Under the pieces are notes generated by a model. It was not told the DNA's origin. It worked only from the letters and a program-made list of their open reading frames with translations, and made no database searches. Positions 7,655 through 15,180 of a stretch of DNA of 41,460 nt are shown in pieces. The stretch lies in NCBI GenBank assembly GCA_000435675.1, contig FR895138.1, positions 17,218 to 58,677 of the forward strand, in the 5' to 3' direction. The position numbers and the translations under genes were made by a program. This DNA is from Eggerthella sp. CAG:298 (GTDB lineage Bacteria; Actinomycetota; Coriobacteriia; Coriobacteriales; Eggerthellaceae). Numbering within the stretch: position 1 is the stretch's first letter; every line of letters begins with the position of its first letter.

Positions 7655-7938
7655 TGAAGGATCCACGCGAAGTCATCATCCGCCCCATCATTACGGAACA
7701 CTCCTACGACATGATGGATGAGAACGTCTATACGTTCGAGGTCGCAAAAGATGCCAACAAGGTCGAGATCGGTCAGGCTATCGAAGAGATCTTCAACGTA
7801 ACGGTCGTTAAGGTGAACACGCTTAACGTCAAGCCGAAGCCCAAGCGCGTGCGCTATCACGTTGGCCCGACCCGCACCTGGAAGAAGGCTATGGTCACGC
7901 TCGCTGAAGGCGACACGATCGAGATCTTCGCTCAGTAG
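7654..7938 (+). CDS. rplW: 50S ribosomal protein L23
   Basis: The 94-aa protein (MKDPREVIIRPIITEHSY..., NVKPKPKRVRYHVGPTRTWKKAMVTL) is a normal L23. It sits at the tunnel exit and docks trigger factor and SRP. It overlaps rplD by one base. In most bacteria rplB follows within a few bases; here a strong terminator follows and rplB is 3.1 kb away. Confidence 0.97.
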   Translation: MKDPREVIIRPIITEHSYDMMDENVYTFEVAKDANKVEIGQAIEEIFNVTVVKVNTLNVKPKPKRVRYHVGPTRTWKKAMVTLAEGDTIEIFAQ

Positions 7939-7970
7939 AGCAGGCTTATCGGACATACTTTGTCCTCATG

Positions 7971-7998
7971 GGAGCTGGTTCACGCCAGCTCCTTTTTT
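7971..7998 (+). terminator. Rho-independent terminator after rplW
   Basis: An 8-bp GC-rich stem (GGAGCTGG / CCAGCTCC), a six-base loop and T6. It ends the rpsL-rplW transcript in the middle of what is normally a continuous S10 operon. Confidence 0.93.
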
Positions 7999-8006
7999 AT
8001 GACGAA

Positions 8007-8035
8007 GATGACAAACTACCCGGTCGTTCGACATC
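8007..8035. repeat. Palindromic repeat, copy 1 (CAAACTACCCGGTCGTT core)
   Basis: This is a 29-base near-palindrome, whose 17-base core CAAACTACCCGGTCGTT (8012-8028) is identical to 29367-29383. Its first nine bases recur at 10587-10595. In this copy it lies 31 bases (core start to RNA start) before the structured RNA at 8043, just downstream of the rplW terminator. It could be an operator or the left end of a small mobile element. Confidence 0.6.
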
Positions 8036-8042
8036 TTTTGTG

Positions 8043-8205
8043 CTCAATCAGCGGAGAGGGTGAGGCAACGAGGTGACTCTTTGCCGACTAAATTCATTAG
8101 TAATAAAACCCGAGGAAAGCAGCGACGCACGAAAGAACCTGCAGGATGCAGGTTCTTGAGCAGGGAAGCGGGGAACCTCGTGTCTCGCGCTCGGTGCTGA
8201 TCGAA
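8043..8205 (+). ncRNA. Unidentified structured RNA element, copy 1
   Basis: The element is homologous to 10626-10786; long blocks are identical, such as GAGGGTGAGGCA, CGAGGTGACTCTTT and CAGGGAAGCGGGGAACCTCG. Helices visible: an outer stem (about 8043-8058 with 8190-8205, with mismatches in this copy), GTGAG/CTCGC (8060-8064 with 8084 region of the 3' half, 8184-8188), ACGAGGT/ACCTCGT (8068-8074 with 8175-8181), CTTT.CC/GGAAAG, and a perfect 11-bp hairpin (8033-8043 numbering offset: 8133-8143 with 8147-8157). A CCCG/CGGG contact (8109-8112 with 8169-8172) could form a pseudoknot. Strand is assigned by similarity between copies and is not certain. No terminator follows. Confidence 0.6.
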
Positions 8206-8277
8206 TTGATGATGAATGAAAAAAGGTGACGAACGAGGGTAATTCAAGGACCTCATGGGCGCCGCTGCTTACAGATA

Positions 8278-8283
8278 TATAAT
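8278..8283 (+). promoter_or_regulatory. -10 element of the nudC promoter
   Basis: A perfect TATAAT lies 33 bases before the nudC start; no good -35 hexamer is seen. It suggests nudC has its own promoter, independent of the RNA element upstream. Confidence 0.45.
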
Positions 8284-8316
8284 GAGCGGAAGATTGGCAG
8301 CTTCAAGGAGAGAGAT

Positions 8317-9231
8317 ATGCTACACGACATCGCGCCCGCAGCCTATAACAATGATATTTCCTTCAGGGCACCAGTGCTCGAAGATAAGATCATCATCTAC
8401 CGCGGGAAGCAGGTGCTGGCCTTCGTTGAAGGAGACACGATGCGCGCACCGCTCTTCGCTGATTTCTTCGATGAGAGCGAACTTGAGAGCATGCGTGCGA
8501 TCTATCTGTTCGCGGTGGGCGAGGATGTCTATTTCATGGCGGAAGTTCCTGATGAAGCGATCGATGCTGCGCTCGCTCATCAACCGTATGATGCCTCTTC
8601 TGAAATGGACGGATGGGCCTTCCTCCCTTTGCAGAAGCTTATCGAGTACCATCCGAAACGGGAGCGCTTTGCGCTCATGGTGGGGCATGAGTACTGGAAC
8701 TGGTACGAATCATCGCAGTACTGTGGACGCTGTGGTGCTAAGACCGAGCATGACCGCGTAGAGCGCATGATGCGCTGCCCTGCGTGCGGTCTTATGATCT
8801 TCCCGAAGGTGTTCCCAGCGGTCATCGTTGCGATCACGCGCCCCGATGGCAAGGTGCTCGCAACGCGCTATAAAGGGCGCCCGTATGCGAACTATGCGCT
8901 TGTTGCGGGCTATTGCGAGATGGGGGAGACCGTCGAGCAAACGGTCCATCGTGAAGTAATGGAAGAAGTGGGCTTGCGCGTGAAGAACTTGCGCTATTAC
9001 AAAAGCCAGCCCTGGCCCGATTCAAGCTCGCTTCTCTTCGGCTTCTTCTGCGAACTTGAGGGTGATCCTGAGATTCGTCTCGATGAACATGAGCTTTCGT
9101 TCGCAGAGTGGCTCGACCGTGAAGAGCTTCTTACCGATAACGATCACTCTCTCACACGCGAGATGATGGGTGTGCTGCGCGAACATCGTGAGACCGATTT
9201 CTGCATCGTCGAGGCAACCGCACAAGCTTAG
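8317..9231 (+). CDS. nudC: NAD(+) diphosphatase (NudC-type Nudix hydrolase)
   Basis: The 304-aa protein has a divergent N-terminal domain, a four-Cys zinc ribbon (CGRCG...CPACG, near residues 136-156), and a Nudix box beginning GYCEMGETVEQT with REVMEEVGL. It also has SQPWPDSSS, a variant of the SQPWPFPxS motif that marks NudC. Members hydrolyse NAD(H) to AMP and NMN(H) and can remove NAD caps from RNA. The start follows AAGGAG. It sits in the 3-kb interruption of the ribosomal cluster and converges on atpG. Confidence 0.92.
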   Translation: MLHDIAPAAYNNDISFRAPVLEDKIIIYRGKQVLAFVEGDTMRAPLFADFFDESELESMRAIYLFAVGEDVYFMAEVPDEAIDAALAHQPYDASSEMDGWAFLPLQKLIEYHPKRERFALMVGHEYWNWYESSQYCGRCGAKTEHDRVERMMRCPACGLMIFPKVFPAVIVAITRPDGKVLATRYKGRPYANYALVAGYCEMGETVEQTVHREVMEEVGLRVKNLRYYKSQPWPDSSSLLFGFFCELEGDPEIRLDEHELSFAEWLDREELLTDNDHSLTREMMGVLREHRETDFCIVEATAQA

Positions 9232-9282
9232 CCAAGAATGAATGCGCTTCGAAGGATCGACCGCACTGAAGCGAATGGGCTG

Positions 9283-10227
9283 CTAGAAGAACTTCCTCGC
9301 ACGGGGAACGAACGTATCCTCAAGCGCATCTTCGCCGCCCACGATCTCGTTCAGTTCGGTGGTGATGGCGTCCTGGCGCATATGGTTGTAGAGCAAGTGC
9401 AGCTCGGAGAGGATGTCATCAGCGTTGTCGGTCGCGCTGCGCATGGCGATCTGGCGCGCGACCTGTTCACCTGCCGCTGAATTGATGAGCATGTAATAGA
9501 GATAGCCTGCCAGGTATTCAGGCAGAAGACGCTCGAGCACATAGGCGCGATTCGGTTCGTAGTTGATGCGACCCGTCAAGTTCTTCAGTCGCGGATCCTT
9601 CTCGCTGATGCCGCCGCTGAAACGCACATGGTGCGGATCGAACGCGGCCATATCGATCGGCATCAAACGCCATTCCACAGGAGTCTGCGAAAGAATCCCG
9701 TGATGGTGGTTGTAGAGCGCGAAAGCTTCGTCAAGTTCGTTCGCAAGGTAGTATTCGACCAGGTAATCCGCTATCGCGTCGGCTTGTTCGATGGTGGGCG
9801 AGGCCGACTGATCGATGAACGACTGGATCGGCGTATAGCCTTTATGCTTGAAGAAGTTCACCGCAACCTTGCCGCAGAGGATCAAGCTCACCTGCTTACC
9901 TTCTTGCTCGCAGGTTCGCACGCGTTTTTCAGCAAGGCGCAAAACGTCGTTGTTGAAATGTCCGCACAGCCCACGATCGGAAGTGATGACGATGATGGCG
10001 CTATGTCGTATATCGTCGTGAGGCGTGGCAAGCGGAACAGGATCGGCATACTCTTCAGCCATGTTCGTGAGCATCTCGCGCATGACGCGTGCATAGGGTT
10101 CAGCACGCGAGACGCGTCGTTGGGAACGATAGATCTTCGTTTTCGCGACCATCTCCATGGTGGAGGTGATCTTGCGTGTCGAGGCGACCGAAGAGATTCG
10201 ACGAGATATGTCGTGCAGGTTTCCCAT
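9283..10227 (-). CDS. atpG: ATP synthase F1 gamma subunit (stand-alone gene)
   Basis: The 314-aa protein, slightly longer than usual, begins MGNLHDISRRISSVASTRKI with the N-terminal coiled coil. It has ITSDRGLCGHFN and ends with the conserved AMRSATDNADDILSEL, NHMRQDAITTELNEIVGG coiled-coil helix of F1 gamma. Gamma is the rotating shaft that couples proton flow to ATP synthesis. It is alone, on the minus strand, between nudC and a small gene, far from any other atp gene in this window. Either the atp operon has lost its gamma gene to this site or this is a second copy. AAAGGG precedes the ATG. Confidence 0.95.
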   Translation of the reverse strand: MGNLHDISRRISSVASTRKITSTMEMVAKTKIYRSQRRVSRAEPYARVMREMLTNMAEEYADPVPLATPHDDIRHSAIIVITSDRGLCGHFNNDVLRLAEKRVRTCEQEGKQVSLILCGKVAVNFFKHKGYTPIQSFIDQSASPTIEQADAIADYLVEYYLANELDEAFALYNHHHGILSQTPVEWRLMPIDMAAFDPHHVRFSGGISEKDPRLKNLTGRINYEPNRAYVLERLLPEYLAGYLYYMLINSAAGEQVARQIAMRSATDNADDILSELHLLYNHMRQDAITTELNEIVGGEDALEDTFVPRARKFF

Positions 10228-10325
10228 GCGCCCTTTCTGTGTTCCGTTGCTCCTTGCCTTAGCGTAGCAAAAAACGAGTGCGTTTTGCTTTCGTTGGATA
10301 AGTTGTAATTTGCCACCTGGTTTTG

Positions 10326-10354
10326 TTGTAGAGTAAATACGACAAACCCATACT
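10326..10354 (+). promoter_or_regulatory. Promoter of the 61-aa gene
   Basis: TTGTAG (10326-10331), a 17-bp spacer and CATACT (10349-10354), 43 bases before the ATG at 10397. Sequence match only. Confidence 0.4.
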
Positions 10355-10396
10355 TTATGGTGAAATTCTTTGAGCGCAAAGACAGGAGGAAGTGTA

Positions 10397-10582
10397 ATGT
10401 ATACTTTGAAACCACACTCAACGCCGCTTCCTTCTCAAGTAGAAGTAGAGGCAGCCAAGCAGGGGAGCGAACAGCCTGCCACGCCTCAGCTTCGCGACAT
10501 CACTGAGGATGATGATGGCTATCACCCTTATGCCGATGTCCCTGATACGCGTCCGCTCTTCGAACCTAACCCCTGGGATTAG
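10397..10582 (+). CDS. Hypothetical small acidic protein, 61 aa
   Basis: The ATG at 10397 has an excellent AGGAGG seven bases upstream and a promoter candidate before that. The protein is acidic and proline-rich in its second half (ITEDDDGYHPYADVP, then FEPNPWD), with no membrane segment, signal peptide or Cys motif. It looks intrinsically disordered. I do not recognise the family. The gene is divergent from atpG, and its stop codon abuts the left edge of the second repeat/RNA element, which begins within a few bases. Confidence 0.65.
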   Translation: MYTLKPHSTPLPSQVEVEAAKQGSEQPATPQLRDITEDDDGYHPYADVPDTRPLFEPNPWD

Positions 10583-10595
10583 GTGACAAACTACC
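10583..10595. repeat. Left edge of repeat element, copy 2
   Basis: GTGACAAACTACC (10583-10595) matches the start of the palindromic repeat at 8007, which reads ATGACAAACTACC; after this the copies diverge, so the right half of the palindrome is lost here. It starts right at the stop codon of the 61-aa gene. Confidence 0.5.
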
Positions 10596-10625
10596 TGACC
10601 CTAGCACATAGTCGCGTTCGCCTGG

Positions 10626-10786
10626 CTCGATCAGCGGAGAGGGTGAGGCAGCGAGGTGACTCTTTTCCGACTAACTTCGTTTTTAATAAAACCCGAGAAA
10701 AGCAGCGACGCATGAGCGAATCAGTTTATCTGATTCGCGAACAGGGAAGCGGGGAACCTCGTGTCTCGCGCTCTCCGCTGATCGAG
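10626..10786 (+). ncRNA. Unidentified structured RNA element, copy 2
   Basis: This is the better-preserved copy. Its outer stem is a perfect 16-bp helix (10626-10641 with 10771-10786). Inside are the GTGAG/CTCGC and GCGAGGT/ACCTCGT helices, a CTTTTC/GAAAAG helix, and a perfect 9-bp hairpin GCGAATCAG/CTGATTCGC (10716-10724 with 10730-10738). That hairpin differs completely in sequence from its counterpart in copy 1 but pairs equally well, which is covariation evidence for a functional RNA fold. The blocks AATAAAACCCGA, GCAGCGACGCA and CAGGGAAGCGGGGAACC are unpaired or pseudoknotted and conserved. The family is not identified. The rplB promoter lies 78 bases downstream, so this is probably not an rplB leader. 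Confidence 0.7.
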
Positions 10787-10863
10787 TAACCATCTTCAGC
10801 GCTTGAGATTCGTGCCGTTCATCGTGCCGCTTACCCGTTTATAACGAACTGCGAAAATTATTC

Positions 10864-10892
10864 TTGAAACCACGCGGACACACCCGTATACT
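10864..10892 (+). promoter_or_regulatory. Promoter of the rplB operon
   Basis: TTGAAA (10864-10869), a 17-bp spacer and TATACT (10887-10892). The spacer contains CCACGCG (10870-10876), the inverted form of the CGCGTGG end of the 22-bp motif downstream. The leader would be about 148 bases. Confidence 0.75.
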
Positions 10893-10914
10893 TTTCATTT
10901 GCGTCTGACTCTGT

Positions 10915-10936
10915 ATGGATACACCCGGACGCGTGG
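10915..10936 (+). promoter_or_regulatory. Shared 22-bp motif, copy 2 (rplB leader)
   Basis: ATGGATACACCCGG followed by ACGCGTGG. Here the motif lies about 16 bases downstream of the predicted transcription start, unlike the other two copies, which are upstream of the -35 box. It could act as a repressor site here, or an additional promoter may be involved. Confidence 0.55.
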
Positions 10937-11006
10937 AAACTCGGAATCGTCGGTTTCTTTCTCCCAAAAGAAGCCTTGGCGGTGATGGAGTCCACACAAG
11001 AGAAGA

Positions 11007-11031
11007 GGGTTGAGCAATTCGGCTCATGCCC
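11007..11031 (+). other. Hairpin upstream of the rplB ribosome binding site
   Basis: TGAGC/GCTCA (11011-11015 with 11022-11026) is flanked by GGG/CCC and ends a few bases before the AGAAAGGA ribosome binding site. It may influence rplB translation; autoregulation by L2 is only a possibility. Confidence 0.35.
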
Positions 11032-11046
11032 GTAGAAAGGAAAAAA

Positions 11047-11877
11047 ATGGGAGTTAAACAGTACAAGCCCACAAGCCCCGGCAGGCGCTTCCAGACTGTT
11101 TCCGATTTTGCTGACATCACCAGCACTACTCCGGAAAAGTCTCTTCTGCGTCCTCTGCCCAAGAAGGCTGGTCGTAACAACAACGGCCGTATCACCACCC
11201 GCCATCAGGGCGGCGGCGTGAAGCGCCGTTATCGCGTGATCGACTTCAAGCGCAACAAGGACGGTATCCCCGCTAAAGTTGCCACCATCGAATACGATCC
11301 GAATCGTTCTGCGCGCATCGCACTGCTCCACTATGCAGACGGTGAAAAGCGCTACATCCTTCATCCGCGTGGCCTGAATGTTGGTGAGACCATTATCTCT
11401 GGCACCGATGCGGACATCAAACCTGGTAACGCACTGCCGCTTTCCGCTATTCCCGTTGGTACGCTCGTCCATGCTGTTGAGCTTCAGCCGGGTCGCGGTG
11501 CTGCACTCGCTCGCAGCGCTGGCACCAGCATCCAGCTCATGGGTAAGGAAGGCGATTACGCTATCCTGCGCATGCCTTCTTCCGAAATGCGCCGCGTGCT
11601 CGTTACGTGCCGCGCAACCGTTGGCGAAGTTGGCAACGCTGAGCATAGCAACATCAAGATCGGTAAAGCTGGTCGTAATCGCTGGAAGGGCATCCGCCCG
11701 AGCGTTCGCGGTACGGTCATGAACCCGGTCGACCATCCGCATGGTGGTGGCGAGGGCAAGAACAAGTCCTCCGGTCGTCATCCGGTCACACCGTGGGGCG
11801 TTCCCACCAAGGGCCATCGCACCCGCAATCCCAAGAAGGCTTCGAGCCGCTTGATTATCCGTCGTCGCAAGAAGTAG
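11047..11877 (+). CDS. rplB: 50S ribosomal protein L2
   Basis: The 276-aa protein begins MGVKQYKPTSPGRRFQTV. I chose the ATG at 11047, not the in-frame ATG at 11026, because AGAAAGGA precedes it and the family starts here. The catalytic-centre segment MNPVDHPHGGGEGK (conserved His) is intact, as is the TPWGVPTKG tail. L2 is needed for subunit joining and peptidyl transfer. It restarts the ribosomal cluster from its own promoter and is followed by rpsS after 23 bases. Confidence 0.97.
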   Translation: MGVKQYKPTSPGRRFQTVSDFADITSTTPEKSLLRPLPKKAGRNNNGRITTRHQGGGVKRRYRVIDFKRNKDGIPAKVATIEYDPNRSARIALLHYADGEKRYILHPRGLNVGETIISGTDADIKPGNALPLSAIPVGTLVHAVELQPGRGAALARSAGTSIQLMGKEGDYAILRMPSSEMRRVLVTCRATVGEVGNAEHSNIKIGKAGRNRWKGIRPSVRGTVMNPVDHPHGGGEGKNKSSGRHPVTPWGVPTKGHRTRNPKKASSRLIIRRRKK

Positions 11878-11900
11878 CGCTTTAGGTTTGAGGAGAAACA

Positions 11901-12158
11901 TTGAGTAGAAGTTTGAAAAAAGGCCCCTTTGTTGAGCCGCGCCTGCTCGAACGCATCATTGCGATGAACGAATCAGGCGATAAGCATGTCATCAAGACTT
12001 GGTCTCGCTCATCGACCATCTTCCCAGAAATGGTCGGTCACACCATCGCTGTTCATGATGGTCGCAAGCATGTGCCGGTCTACATTTCAGAATCTATGGT
12101 CGGTCATAAACTTGGAGAATTCGCTCCAACCCGCACCTTCCGCGGTCACGACAAATAA
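11901..12158 (+). CDS. rpsS: 30S ribosomal protein S19
   Basis: The 85-aa protein starts at TTG, five bases after AGGAG, reading MSRSLKKGPFVEPRLLERI. The SRSSTIFPEMVGHTIAVH and LGEFAPTRTFRGH segments are typical. S19 forms a complex with S13 in the 30S head and contacts tRNA. It lies between rplB and rplV. Confidence 0.97.
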   Translation: MSRSLKKGPFVEPRLLERIIAMNESGDKHVIKTWSRSSTIFPEMVGHTIAVHDGRKHVPVYISESMVGHKLGEFAPTRTFRGHDK

Positions 12159-12171
12159 GAAAGGGTGAAAC

Positions 12172-12513
12172 ATGGAAGCTAGAGCAATAACTCGCTATGT
12201 GCGCGTTTCACCTCGTAAAGCACGCATCGTGCTCGATCAGATTCGCGGCAAGAACGTAGTGAAAGCACAGGAGACCCTGCGCTTCACCAATCGTGCGGTT
12301 GCAGAGATCATCGAGAAAACGCTTAACTCTGCGGTTGCTAATGCAGCGCAGAAGGGTCTCACCAACCCTGATCGTCTCGTGGTGAGCGCCTGCTACGCCG
12401 ACGAAGGCCCTACCATGAAGCGCATCCGTCCGCGTGCTAAGGGTTCGGCATCCCGTATCCGTAAGCGCACCAGCCACATCACCATCATCGTATCTAACGG
12501 AGAGGAGGCATAG
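12172..12513 (+). CDS. rplV: 50S ribosomal protein L22
   Basis: The 113-aa protein (MEARAITRYVRVSPRKARIV...) contains the long beta-hairpin loop near residues 80-97 (GPTMKRIRPRAKGSASRI), which lines the exit tunnel and is a macrolide-response site. AAAGGG precedes the ATG. The stop is one base before the rpsC start. Confidence 0.97.
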   Translation: MEARAITRYVRVSPRKARIVLDQIRGKNVVKAQETLRFTNRAVAEIIEKTLNSAVANAAQKGLTNPDRLVVSACYADEGPTMKRIRPRAKGSASRIRKRTSHITIIVSNGEEA

Positions 12514-12514
12514 T

Positions 12515-13224
12515 ATGGGTCAGAAAGTTAGCCCTACCGGCTTCCGTCTCGGTATTACGGAAGACTGGCGTAGCCGCTGGTATTCAGATAAAGACTATGC
12601 GAAAAACCTTGAGAACGACCTGGCTATCCGCAAGTTCCTGAACAAGCAGCTTGCCCATGCCGCAGTATCGCGCGTCGAGATCGAGCGTGCAGGCGACAAG
12701 ATCAAGGTCATCATCACCACGTCACGTCCCGGTGTGGTGATCGGTAAGAAGGGTGCCGAGGTCGACGCTCTTCGCAAGAAGCTCAACGAGATCGCAAACG
12801 GCACCGTTTCGGTCGAGGTCGTTGAAGTGAAGCGTCCCGAACTTGATGCTGTGCTCATCGCTCAGTCTGTCGCAGAGCAGCTTGAGAATCGTGTCGCATT
12901 CCGTCGCGCAATGCGCAAGGCTGTCCAGTCCGCTATGAAGAGCGGCGCTAAGGGCATTCGTATCCAGTGCTCTGGTCGTCTCGGCGGTGCTGAGATGAGC
13001 CGTCGTGAGTGGTATCGTGAAGGCCGCGTGCCTCTGCACACCCTCCGCGCGAAGATCGACTATGGTTTCGCTACGGCTGCAACCACCATGGGTTCGATCG
13101 GCATCCAGGTTTGGGTCTACCACGGCGAAGTGCTCCCGGGTCAGAAGGCTCCGCAGCCCGCACTCGAAGGTTCTTCGCGTCCTAATCGCGGCCGTCGTCG
13201 CAACAACGACAGGGGTGATAAATA

Positions 13225-13225
<1 letters not shown>
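12515..13225 (+). CDS. rpsC: 30S ribosomal protein S3
   Basis: The 236-aa protein begins MGQKVSPTGFRLGITEDW at the ATG at 12515, preceded by GAGGAGG; the open frame upstream overlaps rplV and is not coding in this frame. It has the KH domain GXXG loop in GVVIGKKGAEVDALR and SGRLGGAEMSRREWYREGRVPLHTLRA split over residues 150-180. S3 lines the mRNA entry channel. The stop overlaps rplP by one base. Confidence 0.97.
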
Positions 13226-13644
<419 letters not shown>

Positions 13645-13839
13645 ATGAAAGCAGTAGAGATCCGCGCACTTTCGGCTGACGATCTTCAGTCGAAGCTCAA
13701 AGAAGCGCGCGCAGAGCTTTTCAATCTGCGTTTCCAGATGGCAACCGGTCAGCTCGATAACACTGCCCGTGTCAAGGAAGTTAAGAAGGACATCGCTCGC
13801 ATCCAAACCGAGATGCGCGCCCGTGAGATGAGCGCATAG
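13645..13839 (+). CDS. rpmC: 50S ribosomal protein L29
   Basis: The 64-aa protein (MKAVEIRALSADDLQSKL, LFNLRFQMATGQL) is a standard two-helix L29 beside L23 at the tunnel exit. Its ATG follows the rplP stop directly, so it is likely translationally coupled. Confidence 0.96.
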   Translation: MKAVEIRALSADDLQSKLKEARAELFNLRFQMATGQLDNTARVKEVKKDIARIQTEMRAREMSA

Positions 13840-13870
13840 CTCACGCGAACTGTTAGAAAGGTAGAGAATA

Positions 13871-14131
13871 ATGGCTGAAGAACGCAATTCTCGTAAAGTT
13901 CGCCAGGGCGTGGTTGTAAGCGCATCTGGTGATAAGACCTGTGTTGTTGAAATCATGGAACGTAAGCCTCATCCGGTCTACGGCAAGATGGTGAACAGCA
14001 CCAAGAAGCTCCACACGCATGACGAGAACAACGAAGCAGGCGTGGGAGACGTTGTAACCGTTATGGAGACCCGTCCTCTGTCGAAGCTGAAGCGTTGGCG
14101 TCTCCTCGAGATCGTAGAGAAGGCTAAGTAG
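13871..14131 (+). CDS. rpsQ: 30S ribosomal protein S17
   Basis: The 86-aa OB-fold protein has RKVRQGVVVSASGDKTCVV, HPVYGKMVNSTKKLHTHDE and VTVMETRPLSKLKRWRL. S17 binds the 5' domain of 16S rRNA early in assembly. GAAAGG precedes the ATG. Confidence 0.97.
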   Translation: MAEERNSRKVRQGVVVSASGDKTCVVEIMERKPHPVYGKMVNSTKKLHTHDENNEAGVGDVVTVMETRPLSKLKRWRLLEIVEKAK

Positions 14132-14174
14132 TAACGCTTGTTACCGCTTAGCTATCATCGAAAGGGATAAGCAC

Positions 14175-14543
14175 ATGATTCAAATGCAGAGCATGCTTTC
14201 CGTTGCCGATAACTCCGGCGCACGTAAAGTGCAGTGCATCAAGGTCCTCGGTGGCTCTAAACGCCGTTACGCCGGTCTTGGTGATGTTATCGTTTGCAGC
14301 GTTAAAGAAGCAATGCCGAATGGCAACATCAAAAAAGGCGAAGTCGTCCGCTGTGTGGTCGTTCGCGTGAAGAAAGAAGTTCGTCGCAGCGACGGCAGCT
14401 ATATCAAGTTCGACCAGAACGCTGCGGTGCTCATCGATGCCAATGGCGCACCGAGGGGCACGCGTATCTTCGGTCCGGTCGCACGTGAGCTTCGCGATAA
14501 GAAGTACATGAAGATCGTGTCTTTGGCACCGGAAACGCTGTAA
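14175..14543 (+). CDS. rplN: 50S ribosomal protein L14
   Basis: The 122-aa protein (MIQMQSMLSVADNSGARKVQCIKVLGGSKRRYAG split as the family N-terminus) and FDQNAAVLIDANGAPRGTRI identify L14, which forms an intersubunit bridge and binds RsfS. GAAAGGGAT is upstream. Confidence 0.97.
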   Translation: MIQMQSMLSVADNSGARKVQCIKVLGGSKRRYAGLGDVIVCSVKEAMPNGNIKKGEVVRCVVVRVKKEVRRSDGSYIKFDQNAAVLIDANGAPRGTRIFGPVARELRDKKYMKIVSLAPETL

Positions 14544-14556
14544 GGGGGTTAAGGAC

Positions 14557-14871
14557 ATGAAGATGAACGTCAAAAAGGGCGATCGCGTACGCGTTCTCGC
14601 TGGTAAAGATGCTGGTGCAGAAGGTGTCGTTCTGGAGGCCTACCCGCAGAAGCAGCGCGTTAAGGTCGAGAAGGTCAACGTGGTCAAGAAACATCTCCGC
14701 CCCACGCAGGCTAATCCTTCGGGTGGCATTTCTGAGATGGAAGCACCGATCCACGTTTCCAATGTCGCGGTCATTTGCCCGGATTGCAAGAAGCCCACGC
14801 GCATCAATAATCGTCGTGAGAACGGCAAGAAGATTCGCGTATGCAATAAGTGCGGCAAGGACATCGACTAG
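14557..14871 (+). CDS. rplX: 50S ribosomal protein L24, zinc-ribbon type
   Basis: The 104-aa protein has the KOW motif (KKGDRVRVLAGKDAGAEG) near its start and PSGGISEMEAPIHVSNV in the middle. The C-terminus carries two Cys pairs, CPDC and CNKC, about 20 residues apart, suggesting a zinc ribbon as found in some bacterial L24 proteins. L24 starts 50S assembly. The stop is followed by a 309-bp gap before rplE, unusual for this operon. Confidence 0.96.
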   Translation: MKMNVKKGDRVRVLAGKDAGAEGVVLEAYPQKQRVKVEKVNVVKKHLRPTQANPSGGISEMEAPIHVSNVAVICPDCKKPTRINNRRENGKKIRVCNKCGKDID

Positions 14872-15180
14872 AAGTTCTGGATGCGCTCCTTCTGAACGCT
14901 TTCTTCGAACACATCGCTGAACGAAGTCAGCTCGGTTCGAAGACGCGCCCATAAGGAACACCCCAAAACTTCTAAAGCGAGGGTGGCTTCGAAGATACGC
15001 CTATAAAAAGCACTTCGGAGCTTTTGTCCTCAAATCTTTAGGCTTTCGTTGCTGAGCATATCAACAACACTGCTCTTCTTGGATCTACTGAAAAGGGAAG
15101 GGCTATGACCCTCAGGTAAACTTGAGGGACGCAGGGTCGGAAATCCTGCGTTTAATTCATCGAAGAAAGGTAAGCAAATT
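14872..15180 (+). other. 309-bp non-coding gap between rplX and rplE with hairpins
   Basis: No convincing gene is present. Near the rplE end are two adjacent hairpins: CCCTCA/TGAGGG (15109-15128) and a perfect 7-bp stem ACGCAGG/CCTGCGT (15129-15151) followed by TTTAATT. A further weak stem AAAAGC/GCTTTT lies near 15006-15026. No strong promoter is recognisable. The paired hairpins 29 bases before rplE may regulate L5 and the downstream genes. Confidence 0.45.

Noticed and set aside
8043..8205. c-di-AMP or c-di-GMP riboswitch, or an IscB-type guide RNA, suggested by GCGGGGAACC
   Set aside because: The rest of those consensus sequences is absent, and no nuclease or transposase gene is nearby. 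The short match alone is not enough.
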